Assembly (NCBI RefSeq): GCF_008801715.1
Contig: NZ_VZPG01000003.1
Coordinates: 310,001 to 374,000 of the forward strand
Reading direction: 5' to 3'
Length of the DNA: 64,000 bases
DNA from: Pseudochrobactrum saccharolyticum
GTDB taxonomy: Bacteria; Pseudomonadota; Alphaproteobacteria; Rhizobiales; Rhizobiaceae
Positions 48,380-56,856 of this stretch are shown here, piece by piece. Each line of letters begins with the position of its first letter. Position 1 is the stretch's first letter. The notes under the pieces were generated by a model. That model was not told the origin of the DNA, ran no database searches, and was given only the letters and a program-made list of their open reading frames with translations. Both the position numbers and the translations under genes were made by a program.

Positions 48380-49573
48380 ATGTCAGGCTCGCTCAATATA
48401 GTACAAAGAATTTTACCACAAGTTTCACTTATTTCAATTAAAGCTACAGCAAATTCAGTTCCACCAACACAATATGAGCGAGCCGAGCTACAAGCCCTCA
48501 TCATTCATGAGGATGGCTCTCTCGCAGGAGCTGGCATCCCAGTTAACTGGCGTATTGCTGATTTAGCAAACGGTCAGAACCTTAGCTTTTATGATACCAA
48601 TGGTCAGTTACTTGCTGTCAACCATGGTGAAGTAACAAGCTTCACCAATTCTGGCAGTCTTGCAACTATTTATGTGGCCAGCCCATCGATCACAATCGCA
48701 ACGATTTACGCTTCAACCGATCCGGACCAACCAGAATATGGTGTCCAATTAATATCCCATGATCCTTCTGGAAATAATTCTTCTTATCAGGCACCATTCA
48801 TCGCCGGTCTTCAAGATGTTCTGAATATACCCAACGATGCCGACCAATCAATTAATCCTGACGATAATGATACATTATTTTATGATACCCGATACGCAGT
48901 AAGAGCAGATACGGACAAAATACCGACACTTGACTACAGATGCGCTTTTATTTTGAACAATGAATGTGTTTCTATACAGAATAATGTTAGCGCAGATACT
49001 GAAGTCTACGCCTACATTCCTTATAATCAGATGTACAGTGATGCTACAACTATCAATACACTCAAATACATTGTTTCAGAAACTAATAGCGGACAATCAA
49101 ACCCGCTGCATTTTCTTGCTCAGGGCACTGCCTATGAAATGCCCGATCCGTTCATACAAACGGACAATCTATTAAGTAAACCAATTTTTCCCGGCACTCT
49201 GGATAACGGAATACTGACTGCCAATAGTTTTGTGAATGGCTATTTATCGTTCAATATCAGCGGATTCCCATTCAGCTGTCTTTATGGCCTGTTCAAACCT
49301 ATATTGTTTCTTGATGGTTGGGATCCTCATGACAACTCGACAAGAATTACCAGACAAATTGCTCTGTATCCGAATGATATTTACTTACAGCAATCCCACC
49401 TTAACAGCGGCATCAACCTAAATATTTCTCAACGTGTCTTCCGTCAAATAGGCGCGTATAAAGAAAATAATATAACAGAATACGCAGATTTATATTTAAA
49501 CTATATTATTAATGAAGTCAAATATTCAGATTATTATTATAATAAAGCAGATTTTTCAGGGCTTGATAATTAA
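48380..49573 (+). CDS. Unrecognised Ig-like protein, second gene of cassette
   Basis: A 397-residue protein without a signal peptide or membrane helix. Residues about 15-130 look like one Big-1/invasin-type Ig domain (RAELQALIIHEDGSLAGAGI, then PVNWRI). The rest shares the module pattern of its neighbours: CAFILNNECVSIQN with TLKYIVSETNSGQ, followed by FLDGWDPHDN and LYLNYIINE. It starts at 48380 behind AGGT, 31 bases after gene one, and ends 21 bases before gene three. It is AT-rich like the whole cassette. No catalytic motif was seen. The function is unknown. Confidence 0.7.
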   Translation: MSGSLNIVQRILPQVSLISIKATANSVPPTQYERAELQALIIHEDGSLAGAGIPVNWRIADLANGQNLSFYDTNGQLLAVNHGEVTSFTNSGSLATIYVASPSITIATIYASTDPDQPEYGVQLISHDPSGNNSSYQAPFIAGLQDVLNIPNDADQSINPDDNDTLFYDTRYAVRADTDKIPTLDYRCAFILNNECVSIQNNVSADTEVYAYIPYNQMYSDATTINTLKYIVSETNSGQSNPLHFLAQGTAYEMPDPFIQTDNLLSKPIFPGTLDNGILTANSFVNGYLSFNISGFPFSCLYGLFKPILFLDGWDPHDNSTRITRQIALYPNDIYLQQSHLNSGINLNISQRVFRQIGAYKENNITEYADLYLNYIINEVKYSDYYYNKADFSGLDN

Positions 49574-49594
49574 ACCATTTAAAGGGTGCCACCA

Positions 49595-52500
49595 ATGACC
49601 TATCCTCATACAAACGGCATGGTAACGGATAAATCTTACGCATATGTGCCCTCTTATACGAGCACGCTGGATCCAACCCGGCAGCAGCAAATTGTGACTT
49701 GTTACGTTAACACCAACAGACCAAATGCCAACGTTACGATTAAAAACGATAGTGCGCGTAGCACCGGAACGCCCAAGCCACTTGCTCTGTTCGACAAAAA
49801 TCATACCCCTTTGCCTTTTGATACAAATTCCGGAACTTTCTCAATGACAACAGAGAGTTCCGGGCGTGCTGTTTTTCTTGTTGGCTCTAATTCCGGTGAT
49901 TTCTATATAACCCAATTAACGCTTACAGCCGACGATGGCAGTGAGTTTTCAGCACCTTTTGTTTTTGGTGATCTCGACCCAAATCTTGCCGGTAACTTAC
50001 CTGCATTGACAATTGCGGGCCTGTCGCAAAACAATAATCTTCAAGTTCCAACATCTGATGTTCCGCAACTGTTTAATGTAACAATTGCTTCCACAAATTT
50101 GCCGGCGGCATTTATACCTTCATCACGTATTGCCGTTATACTAAATAATATTTTAGTTTATTGCGGAAATCTTAGTGCCTTAACAGCTGACGGCATTAAT
50201 ATCGCCTGCTCGCTTTTAAAAACCACAGCGGGTGCAACCAATACAATCGGCTATTTTATTGCAAAGCCAGACGGCCAGTTCTGGTCTGCTGCCTTGCTGT
50301 CCCCCCTGAAGAATTTTACTGCCAGCGGCACAGCAATTTACATACCCTCTGTCAACAACCGCACTCTTGTTGCGCCTCAGCCGGTTTTAATTTCTTCAGG
50401 GTCGGTAACACCGGCAGATATGGCTAATAATGGCTTAAAACTTGCTATTCCTGCCAGTCCTGCAATTTCTGCAGGAGATCTCGCGGATGTTTACGTTTCA
50501 ATAAACGGGACAGATGACCAGACATCACAACCCCTCAAGGACGTTAGTGTTTTCTCAAAGATAAATCCGTTATCTGATATCTTTATCGTGCCTCAAACAC
50601 GTCTCTCCGGTTATCAAACCAACTCATTTTTTATGTTTGAGTACCAACTATTTGATAGTATCGGGCAATCCAAGGGATGGTCTAACTCCGCCATCGCTCA
50701 GTCATATAAGCAGTTCCCGGCAATTTTACTTGAAACTATCAAGAATAATGCCAATGCCGATGGCGTAGAACAAAATCGCGCATCTGCTGCTTATTATGCT
50801 GACAACGGAATACCCGCCGCCAATGTACCGATCACATTTACGCTCGGTGCAACCGGCAATGCAGTTTTCGATGGCAATCAAAAAAGCAAAACCTTAATTA
50901 CTGACAATTTCGGCAAGACATCACCTGTACTGTTCACAGATAGTCATAGCGGCGGTGAGACAGTCGAATTAACAACAAGCGCAACAGCCGCTCAAACCAT
51001 AAAGAATTTTACATTCACACAGGCCACAGCCACTCAGCTCGGCATTATTCCAATCAAAAACAACATGCCCGCTGACGGCACTTCAACCTGCAGTGCGAAA
51101 GCCAGTATTTCAGGCAGCGGCAATGTCAGTAATATCAGCGTTAATTTTACAACATCATCAAACAGCACCTTTTTTATTGCCTCAAATGGCGTAACTGTTT
51201 CCGCTGATAGCAAAACGGCAACTGCACAAACCGGGATCGATGGTCTGACAGCGGAAGTATTCTTCACTGATAACAGTAACACTACCATAGATATAACGAT
51301 AACTGCCTCCGCGAACGGTTTGACCAACGCGACGCAACCATTTCATTTCACCCAGACAGCTACTCCTCTGACACTCACACTTGCAGTAGCTTCAGACGAT
51401 AACTCCGCAGCGACTGGTAATGGCCAGGACAAACATAGTGCGATTGCAGTGCTTTCACCGGCAAAAGCTCAGGCTGTCACTTTCACTCTGCCATCTAATC
51501 AACAAGCGACATTTTCTGAAACTGATACAAGTATCTATACACTGTCGCCGGATAAAAAAACCGTAAGCGTTATTTCTGATGTCCAATCCGGCCAGACACC
51601 AATTGTGCATTTTACTGATGCAAATACAGCCGGAGAATTCGTGGTGCTGACGGCTTCAACATCTGGCGCGCAAGACAATCAACATAATTTTGGCTTCGGT
51701 CCAGTTGGACAAACTGCCATAGTCCTTGATAAATACCTGGATAATTCGGTTGCAAACGGACACGCTATAAACGCAGTAGAGGCGCACATAACAGTAAATG
51801 GCTATCCACCTCTATTCAGAACACCAATCACTTATCATGTAACAGGGTCGGCTTATTGGCAGACTAATAATCAACACACACTTAACGATACAATCCACAA
51901 CAATGACGGTTACTCTATAAACGGGTTTTATGACACGAACACGGCTGGCGAAACTGTAAGCGTAACCGCTACATGCAATGGCGTTACAAGTGATCCTCTG
52001 GAGTTTACATTTGCACCATATAACCAACACACCCAGACGACCGTGACGCTGAGCAAAGCTATGGACGAACAACCCGCTGACGGACGATCACTCAATCGGG
52101 CAGATGCAACAGTCAATATCAACGGGGCTTCTGCACCCAACGGCACACAAGTCACATTTTTCGCATCGGGGCACGCACGTTTTGCTTTCAGTGATGCATC
52201 GATATACACCACCTCAACATCCGGCGGATCAGCTGCAGCACCTTTCTACGATACCAATCCTAACGGAGAAACCGTAACAATAACCGCCAAATCCGGAGGC
52301 AGTACAAGTAATCCGCTAACATTTACATTTGAACCCTCAATAGTCCCTTTGGCACCTATCGTGATTTTAAATCCGTATGAAGGTGAAGATATAATAATTC
52401 CAATAAATATTGGGCAACATGGACCGGTCTATGCGAGTGGCACTGCAACCGCTGGACAAGTTTTAAACTTCCTTCTCAATTGGCAACCCTTCGGCAGTAG

Positions 52501-52642
52501 CACAGTAAATTCTGCTGGAAACTGGACAAGTCCGCCAATTCACGACAGCGGTAACTTGACGCTTTCAGTTTCATACGCATCTGAAGGACAAAACGCGCCG
52601 AGGTGGACTGTTCACTTTTCCGTTGAATATTCCGACACTTAA
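49595..52642 (+). CDS. Large Ig-like (Big-1/invasin-repeat) protein, third gene of cassette
   Basis: A 1015-residue protein without signal peptide, anchor or beta-barrel. Residues 1-375 hold an N-terminal part and the two modules shared with the previous two proteins (IAVILNNILVYCGNL, VYVSINGTDDQ, FMFEYQLFDSIGQ). About five Ig-like repeats follow, starting near residues 377, 481, 590, 706 and 815. Each opens with a variant of a VTLxKxxDxxxADGxxxNxA sequence and has a late FTDxxxGExVxLTA segment, as in Big-1 domains. A last beta domain covers 917-1015. The ATG at 49595 behind AAAGGG is preferred over the GTG at 49586. Big-1 arrays are normally extracellular stalks, so the absence of an export signal is odd. 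It probably works with the other two gene products. Confidence 0.75.
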   Translation: MTYPHTNGMVTDKSYAYVPSYTSTLDPTRQQQIVTCYVNTNRPNANVTIKNDSARSTGTPKPLALFDKNHTPLPFDTNSGTFSMTTESSGRAVFLVGSNSGDFYITQLTLTADDGSEFSAPFVFGDLDPNLAGNLPALTIAGLSQNNNLQVPTSDVPQLFNVTIASTNLPAAFIPSSRIAVILNNILVYCGNLSALTADGINIACSLLKTTAGATNTIGYFIAKPDGQFWSAALLSPLKNFTASGTAIYIPSVNNRTLVAPQPVLISSGSVTPADMANNGLKLAIPASPAISAGDLADVYVSINGTDDQTSQPLKDVSVFSKINPLSDIFIVPQTRLSGYQTNSFFMFEYQLFDSIGQSKGWSNSAIAQSYKQFPAILLETIKNNANADGVEQNRASAAYYADNGIPAANVPITFTLGATGNAVFDGNQKSKTLITDNFGKTSPVLFTDSHSGGETVELTTSATAAQTIKNFTFTQATATQLGIIPIKNNMPADGTSTCSAKASISGSGNVSNISVNFTTSSNSTFFIASNGVTVSADSKTATAQTGIDGLTAEVFFTDNSNTTIDITITASANGLTNATQPFHFTQTATPLTLTLAVASDDNSAATGNGQDKHSAIAVLSPAKAQAVTFTLPSNQQATFSETDTSIYTLSPDKKTVSVISDVQSGQTPIVHFTDANTAGEFVVLTASTSGAQDNQHNFGFGPVGQTAIVLDKYLDNSVANGHAINAVEAHITVNGYPPLFRTPITYHVTGSAYWQTNNQHTLNDTIHNNDGYSINGFYDTNTAGETVSVTATCNGVTSDPLEFTFAPYNQHTQTTVTLSKAMDEQPADGRSLNRADATVNINGASAPNGTQVTFFASGHARFAFSDASIYTTSTSGGSAAAPFYDTNPNGETVTITAKSGGSTSNPLTFTFEPSIVPLAPIVILNPYEGEDIIIPINIGQHGPVYASGTATAGQVLNFLLNWQPFGSSTVNSAGNWTSPPIHDSGNLTLSVSYASEGQNAPRWTVHFSVEYSDT

Positions 52643-52683
52643 TAAAAATATCATATCTCAAAGAATTAATTGCAGAAACTTGC

Positions 52684-52713
52684 GCACCCAGAATACACCT
52701 GATCTCTGGGTGC
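52684..52713 (+). terminator. Stem-loop after the Ig-like cassette
   Basis: GCACCCAGA pairs with TCTGGGTGC around a 12-base loop, 41 bases after the third cassette gene. No T-run follows, so termination strength is uncertain. Confidence 0.5.
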
Positions 52714-52857
52714 AGCTATAATGCAGGTTTTGCAGATGCAGTTAGAGCGCACGTAAAATAAAGCTAAAAAACAAGCGGCTAGAGCAATTGCCCTTCCCCA
52801 TTGTCCGTACGGGGTGCTATCGGTCGCGCCAGCAGGAATTTATTGCAGGCTTTTCTC

Positions 52858-54108
52858 ATGACACACTATTCGGATCCGCAACGCCTCCAGACCCTGATCG
52901 ACGGACTGGATCAGTTCAACGCCACTCCCGGTAAAGGCACCACTCGTCTGACCTATAGTCCGGAATTCCGGCAGGCCGCAGATTATCTGCGCGACCGGAT
53001 GGAAGAAGCGGGTCTTACTGTGCGCGAAGATGCCGTTGGTAATATTATCGGCCGTCTGGAGGGGAGCAATCCGGAACTGGCACCGGTTATGGTCGGCTCC
53101 CATTTTGACTCCGTGCCAAATGGCGGAAAATTTGACGGACAAGCAGGCGTCATTGCCGGCATAGAAATTGCTTTCCAGCTGAAAAGCCGCGGGCTGACAC
53201 CCGTTCGTCCTGTTGAATTTATCGCCATGATTGAAGAAGAAGGCACCCGTTTCGGTGGTGGCTTGCTGGCCTCGCGCATCATGACCGGCAAGGTGGATAT
53301 GCAGCAGCTTGTCACTTTTACTGATGATGACGGCATATCCGTTGCGGAGGCAATGCAGGCCTATGGGCTTGATCCCACATCGGCACATCAGGCAATCCGT
53401 CAGCCCCATTCAATCCATGTGTTTCTCGAGCTGCATATTGAACAGGGCCCCGTATTGGAGAGCCATGGCGAGGACGTGGCTATTGTTGACGCTATTGTCG
53501 GTCTCGGCCAGTTGAAAGTCACATTTCGCGGACAAGCAGGCCATGCCGGTACAACCCCGATGAATGCGCGGCGCGATGCGCTCACCGGCGCTGTCACCGC
53601 CCTTGCACAGTTGCCTGATCTGGCGCTTGCTATCGGACAGGACGCGGTTCTGACTGTCGGCAAGCTGGATGTTTATCCGGGCGGTGCTAATGTCATCCCC
53701 GATCTGGTTGTTTTTACCGCCGATATTCGCGCACCAAAGGAAGAGGTTGTCCGCACATTGATGGATCAGACCCGTGCTGTAATTGAGCGGGCAGGCGGCA
53801 ACGGATTGTCCGTCGAGGTCGAAGAACAGCTCTTTGTCGCACCGGTGCCTTTATCCTCCGAACTGCATAAATGCCTGTCGCATCATGCTGATGCGCTTGA
53901 CCTGAAAAGCCGGACAATGGTAAGCGGTGCCGGGCATGATGCCATGATTATGGCTGATTTTGCACCGACCGGTCTTGTCTTCGTTCCGAGCCGTAACGGT
54001 ATTTCTCATGCTCCTGAAGAATGGACGGATTATGACCAGCTGGCTAAAGGCGTTGACGTGCTTTTTCTTACAATTTGCGATCTCGCTGAGGTGAAACTCA
54101 CAGATTAA
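52858..54108 (+). CDS. M20-family Zn-dependent amidase (N-carbamoyl-L-amino acid hydrolase/allantoate amidohydrolase)
   Basis: A 416-residue binuclear zinc hydrolase of the AllC/HyuC/AmaB type. It shows GSHFDSVPNGGKFDGQAGVIAG (metal ligands His and Asp), IAMIEEEGTRFGGG, ELHIEQGPVLESHGEDVAIV, and FRGQAGHAGTTPMNARRDAL in the dimerisation lid. Near the end, VSGAGHDAMIM supplies a further His and Asp. It would release ammonia and CO2 from N-carbamoyl amino acids or ureidoglycine-type substrates, or hydrolyse other N-acyl amides. The ATG at 52858 is chosen over a TTG at 52801. It ends at a strong terminator before the GntR gene, so it is a separate unit; a functional link to the peptide transporter cluster is only suggested by proximity. 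Confidence 0.88.
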   Translation: MTHYSDPQRLQTLIDGLDQFNATPGKGTTRLTYSPEFRQAADYLRDRMEEAGLTVREDAVGNIIGRLEGSNPELAPVMVGSHFDSVPNGGKFDGQAGVIAGIEIAFQLKSRGLTPVRPVEFIAMIEEEGTRFGGGLLASRIMTGKVDMQQLVTFTDDDGISVAEAMQAYGLDPTSAHQAIRQPHSIHVFLELHIEQGPVLESHGEDVAIVDAIVGLGQLKVTFRGQAGHAGTTPMNARRDALTGAVTALAQLPDLALAIGQDAVLTVGKLDVYPGGANVIPDLVVFTADIRAPKEEVVRTLMDQTRAVIERAGGNGLSVEVEEQLFVAPVPLSSELHKCLSHHADALDLKSRTMVSGAGHDAMIMADFAPTGLVFVPSRNGISHAPEEWTDYDQLAKGVDVLFLTICDLAEVKLTD

Positions 54109-54143
54109 AACCGCTGCTTTTTCGTATTTCTATATCGAGTCTT

Positions 54144-54182
54144 AATGGCGAACCAATTATAAATTGGTTCGCCATTATTTTT
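54144..54182 (+). terminator. Strong intrinsic terminator after the M20 amidase gene
   Basis: A perfect 15-base stem AATGGCGAACCAATT / AATTGGTTCGCCATT with an ATA loop, followed by ATTTTTA. Its inner part ACCAATTATAAATTGGT shares half-sites with the candidate operator at 54289-54306. Confidence 0.85.
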
Positions 54183-54288
54183 ACTAAATATCTTGAACTG
54201 CAGCAGATAATTTGCATTATTAAACAAAAGTATAATAAATCGGGAAAATTATCAGCAGAATGGCCGTTACCAATTCATCAAATTCAGT

Positions 54289-54306
54289 ACCAATTTGTAT
54301 AATGGT
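54289..54306. promoter_or_regulatory. Candidate GntR operator overlapping a -10 box
   Basis: ACCAATTTGTATAATGGT is an imperfect inverted repeat (ACCA-N10-TGGT) and contains TATAAT at 54298-54303, 15 bases before the first possible ATG of the GntR gene. Another ACCAATT lies at 54269-54275. Position and symmetry suggest autoregulation. Confidence 0.45.
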
Positions 54307-54317
54307 TCGATTGATTC

Positions 54318-55061
54318 ATGGTTCATGCCATGCATGATCTCAATGATAATACCGGTCTTGCCTTAGAAAACCTGCGCACGTTATTGGCTGAGCAGTCGGA
54401 GGGGCAGGAAAACCGTCTTCCCTCTGAACGTGAACTGGCGCTGCGCTTCAATGTCAGCCGCCGTGCCTTGCGTGCAGCCCTTGATGTGCTCGAAAACGAA
54501 GGACTGATCTGGCGCAGGCAGGGTCAAGGTACTTTCAGCGGTGAACGTCGTCCCGATGGCAATATGCTGGCCCAGCAAATTGCCGACTTCACCAATCCTA
54601 TCGAAGTTATGGATGTGCGGATTGAAATCGAACCGGCGCTGGCGCGCATGGCCGCCGCCCGCGCCACACCCGCTCTGGTGGAACAACTGGAAAAGCTGGC
54701 TCTGAAAGCCGAGCAGTCAACCGATATTGCCTCATGGGAGCGATGGGATTCAGCCTTTCACAGCAAGATCGCTGATGCATCCGGCAATCAGCTGTTTATC
54801 GCCATTATGGGCATCATCGATGAAATCCGGCGCAATGATGCATGGCAGCAATTTCGCACCCGCGTGCGTTCGGCAGGCCGCAATTCGCTGTCGGTAAACC
54901 AGCACAATGCCATTCTGGATGCGATCCGGCGCTTTCATCCGCGCGATGCGGAAGATGCCATGCGTACACATCTTATGTCGCTGCGCGAAGCAGTGATCGG
55001 CGAAATTGGCGGAGCCGCACGAACACAAATACCGGCACCACAGCCTGTAACGACCGACTGA
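54318..55061 (+). CDS. GntR-family (FadR subfamily) transcriptional regulator
   Basis: A 247-residue regulator. The N-terminal winged helix contains RLPSERELALRFNVSRRALRAAL and ENEGLIWRRQGQGTF. The C-terminal FCD helical domain has EIEPALARMAAARATPALVE, DSAFHSKIADASGNQLFIAI and a final H-P-R-D-A-E-D-A-M-R-x-H segment with metal/ligand histidines. A second ATG lies at 54330. It precedes and probably controls the transporter/gamma-glutamyltransferase operon that starts at 55201. FCD-type members usually bind small carboxylates or amino acids. Confidence 0.92.
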   Translation: MVHAMHDLNDNTGLALENLRTLLAEQSEGQENRLPSERELALRFNVSRRALRAALDVLENEGLIWRRQGQGTFSGERRPDGNMLAQQIADFTNPIEVMDVRIEIEPALARMAAARATPALVEQLEKLALKAEQSTDIASWERWDSAFHSKIADASGNQLFIAIMGIIDEIRRNDAWQQFRTRVRSAGRNSLSVNQHNAILDAIRRFHPRDAEDAMRTHLMSLREAVIGEIGGAARTQIPAPQPVTTD

Positions 55062-55200
55062 AGGAGTTTTCGCATAGCGGATGAAAGCCGCATGCAAAGG
55101 GAAGAACGGATTTAGCTCAGGAGGAGGAGCCCGTTCCGACCATTCAAGTGCAGACCACAGAACAATCTGGCTATCAGCAGAACAAAATAAGGGGTGGAGA

Positions 55201-56718
55201 ATGAAATCTGTTTATAGAACTGCTCTCAAAACTGCGGCGCTGTCCGCAGCAGCAATTGCTCTAACTTTACCGGCACTGGCCGCTGATTTACGCATCGGCC
55301 TGCAAGATGATCCCGATGTGCTTGACCCGCATCGTGCGCGCACATTTGTCGGTCGTATCGTTTTCACGTCCTTATGCGACAAGCTGTTTGATATTAATGA
55401 CAAGCTGGAAATTCAGCCGCAGCTCGCCAAGGAATGGAGCTGGTCTGAAGACGGTAAAACACTGCAAATCAAATTGCGTGATGACGGGAAATTCCATGAC
55501 GGCTCGGCCATCACTGCTGCCGATGTAAAAGCCAATCTGGAACGGGCAAAAACACTGCCGGAATCCCTGCGTAAAAGTGAAGTCGCAGCGATTGATAAGA
55601 TTGAGGTTGTGGATGATACCACGCTCGATATTCACCTCACCAGACATGATGCGGCACTGCTGTCCCAGCTTTCCGACCGCGCAGGTATGATCCTGTCGCC
55701 AAAGGCCTTTGCCGGTGGTGAGTTTGCCCAAAATCCTATCTGTTCAGGCCCGTATAAATTTACCAGCCGCGTACAGAATGACCGGATTATTCTGGAGAAA
55801 TTCGCTGATTATTGGGACGCCGCCAATTACCACTTTGACAAGGTAACCTATCTGCCGATTCAGGATTCAACCGTGCGCTTTGCCAATCTGCGCTCCGGTG
55901 ATTTCGACATGATCGAGCGCCTTGCCTCTTCAGATATTGAAGCCGCAAAAGCCGACAGCAATCTGGCCTTCCTGCCGGTCACAGGTATCGGTTATCAGGC
56001 TCTGACTTTCAACATGACCAAGGGCGACAAAGACAGTTTCCCGATCGGCCACGACAAGCGTATCCGACAGGCTTTCGAGCTTTCCCTCGACCGTAATGCA
56101 ATCAATGAAGTTGTCGGCCAGGGTGTATTCCAGCCCGCTTATCAGGCCTTTCCGCCATCGAGTTTTGCCTATAATCCGAAATATGAAACTGTGACCCGCG
56201 ACGTTGAAAAAGCCAAACAGCTGCTTAAAGAAGCCGGTCATGAACGGGTCAGTTTTGAACTGGCTTTCGGTAATTCCACAACGTCCCAGCAGGTCTACGA
56301 ACTGATACAGGCCATGTCTTCCGAGGCAGGTTTTGATATCTCTCTGCGTCCGACTGAATTTGCTGCCCTGCAATCCGCATTGAAAGAGAAGTCTTTTGAT
56401 GTCGGCCAGAGCGGTTGGTCAGGCCGTGCTGATCCGGATGGTAATATCCATCAGTTTGATACCTGTAAAGGCAGCCTCAACGATGCCGGTTTTTGCAGTG
56501 AAAAAGTTGATGCCCTGCTGGAAGAAGCCCGCGGTATCAAAGATCAGGCACAGCGCAAGGCACTCTACGATCAGGCACAGGAAATCCTGCAAGACGAGCT
56601 GCCGATCGTCTATCTCTATTATCAGCCATGGACATTTGCCACCCGCGCAAATCTGAAAGGCTTTACTGCACATCCGGACGGCATGATCCGCCTGAAAGGC
56701 GTTACACTGGAAAAATAA
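55201..56718 (+). CDS. ABC transporter periplasmic solute-binding protein, family 5 (peptide/glutathione type)
   Basis: A 505-residue SBP_bac_5 protein with a clear signal peptide (KTAALSAAAIALTLPALAAD, cleavage about 26). Family features are DPDVLDPHRARTFVGRIVFT, QPQLAKEWSWSEDGKTLQIK, HDGSAITAADVKANLERAK and RIRQAFELSLDRNAI near residue 296. The open frame extends 40 codons further up, but the ATG at 55201 has GTGGAG at proper spacing and begins the signal sequence. It feeds the permeases encoded directly downstream. The linked gamma-glutamyltransferase suggests a gamma-glutamyl peptide or glutathione-like ligand. Confidence 0.92.
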   Translation: MKSVYRTALKTAALSAAAIALTLPALAADLRIGLQDDPDVLDPHRARTFVGRIVFTSLCDKLFDINDKLEIQPQLAKEWSWSEDGKTLQIKLRDDGKFHDGSAITAADVKANLERAKTLPESLRKSEVAAIDKIEVVDDTTLDIHLTRHDAALLSQLSDRAGMILSPKAFAGGEFAQNPICSGPYKFTSRVQNDRIILEKFADYWDAANYHFDKVTYLPIQDSTVRFANLRSGDFDMIERLASSDIEAAKADSNLAFLPVTGIGYQALTFNMTKGDKDSFPIGHDKRIRQAFELSLDRNAINEVVGQGVFQPAYQAFPPSSFAYNPKYETVTRDVEKAKQLLKEAGHERVSFELAFGNSTTSQQVYELIQAMSSEAGFDISLRPTEFAALQSALKEKSFDVGQSGWSGRADPDGNIHQFDTCKGSLNDAGFCSEKVDALLEEARGIKDQAQRKALYDQAQEILQDELPIVYLYYQPWTFATRANLKGFTAHPDGMIRLKGVTLEK

Positions 56719-56727
56719 GCAAGCCGT

Positions 56728-56760
56728 CTCCTTCTTTTGAAACACCCTCCGAAGAAGGAG
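56728..56760 (+). other. Intercistronic stem-loop between solute-binding-protein and permease genes
   Basis: CTCCTTCTT pairs with AAGAAGGAG over a 15-base loop, with an outer GCCGT/ACGGC pair around a bulge. It starts nine bases after the binding-protein stop. Such structures often allow higher expression of the binding protein than of the membrane genes. Confidence 0.55.
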
Positions 56761-56856
56761 CTGAAACGGCTCAGCGGGAAGGAACAGGCGGATTAAATTC
56801 TGTCACTTCCATCCCGCTGTCTGCTGTTTTGTTTTCATGCGAATGGAACTCATTCT

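Noticed and set aside
52714-52857. TAGAGC motifs near 52742 and 52780 as a further R1 copy
   Set aside because: Only six to seven bases match the repeat border and the inner palindrome is absent.
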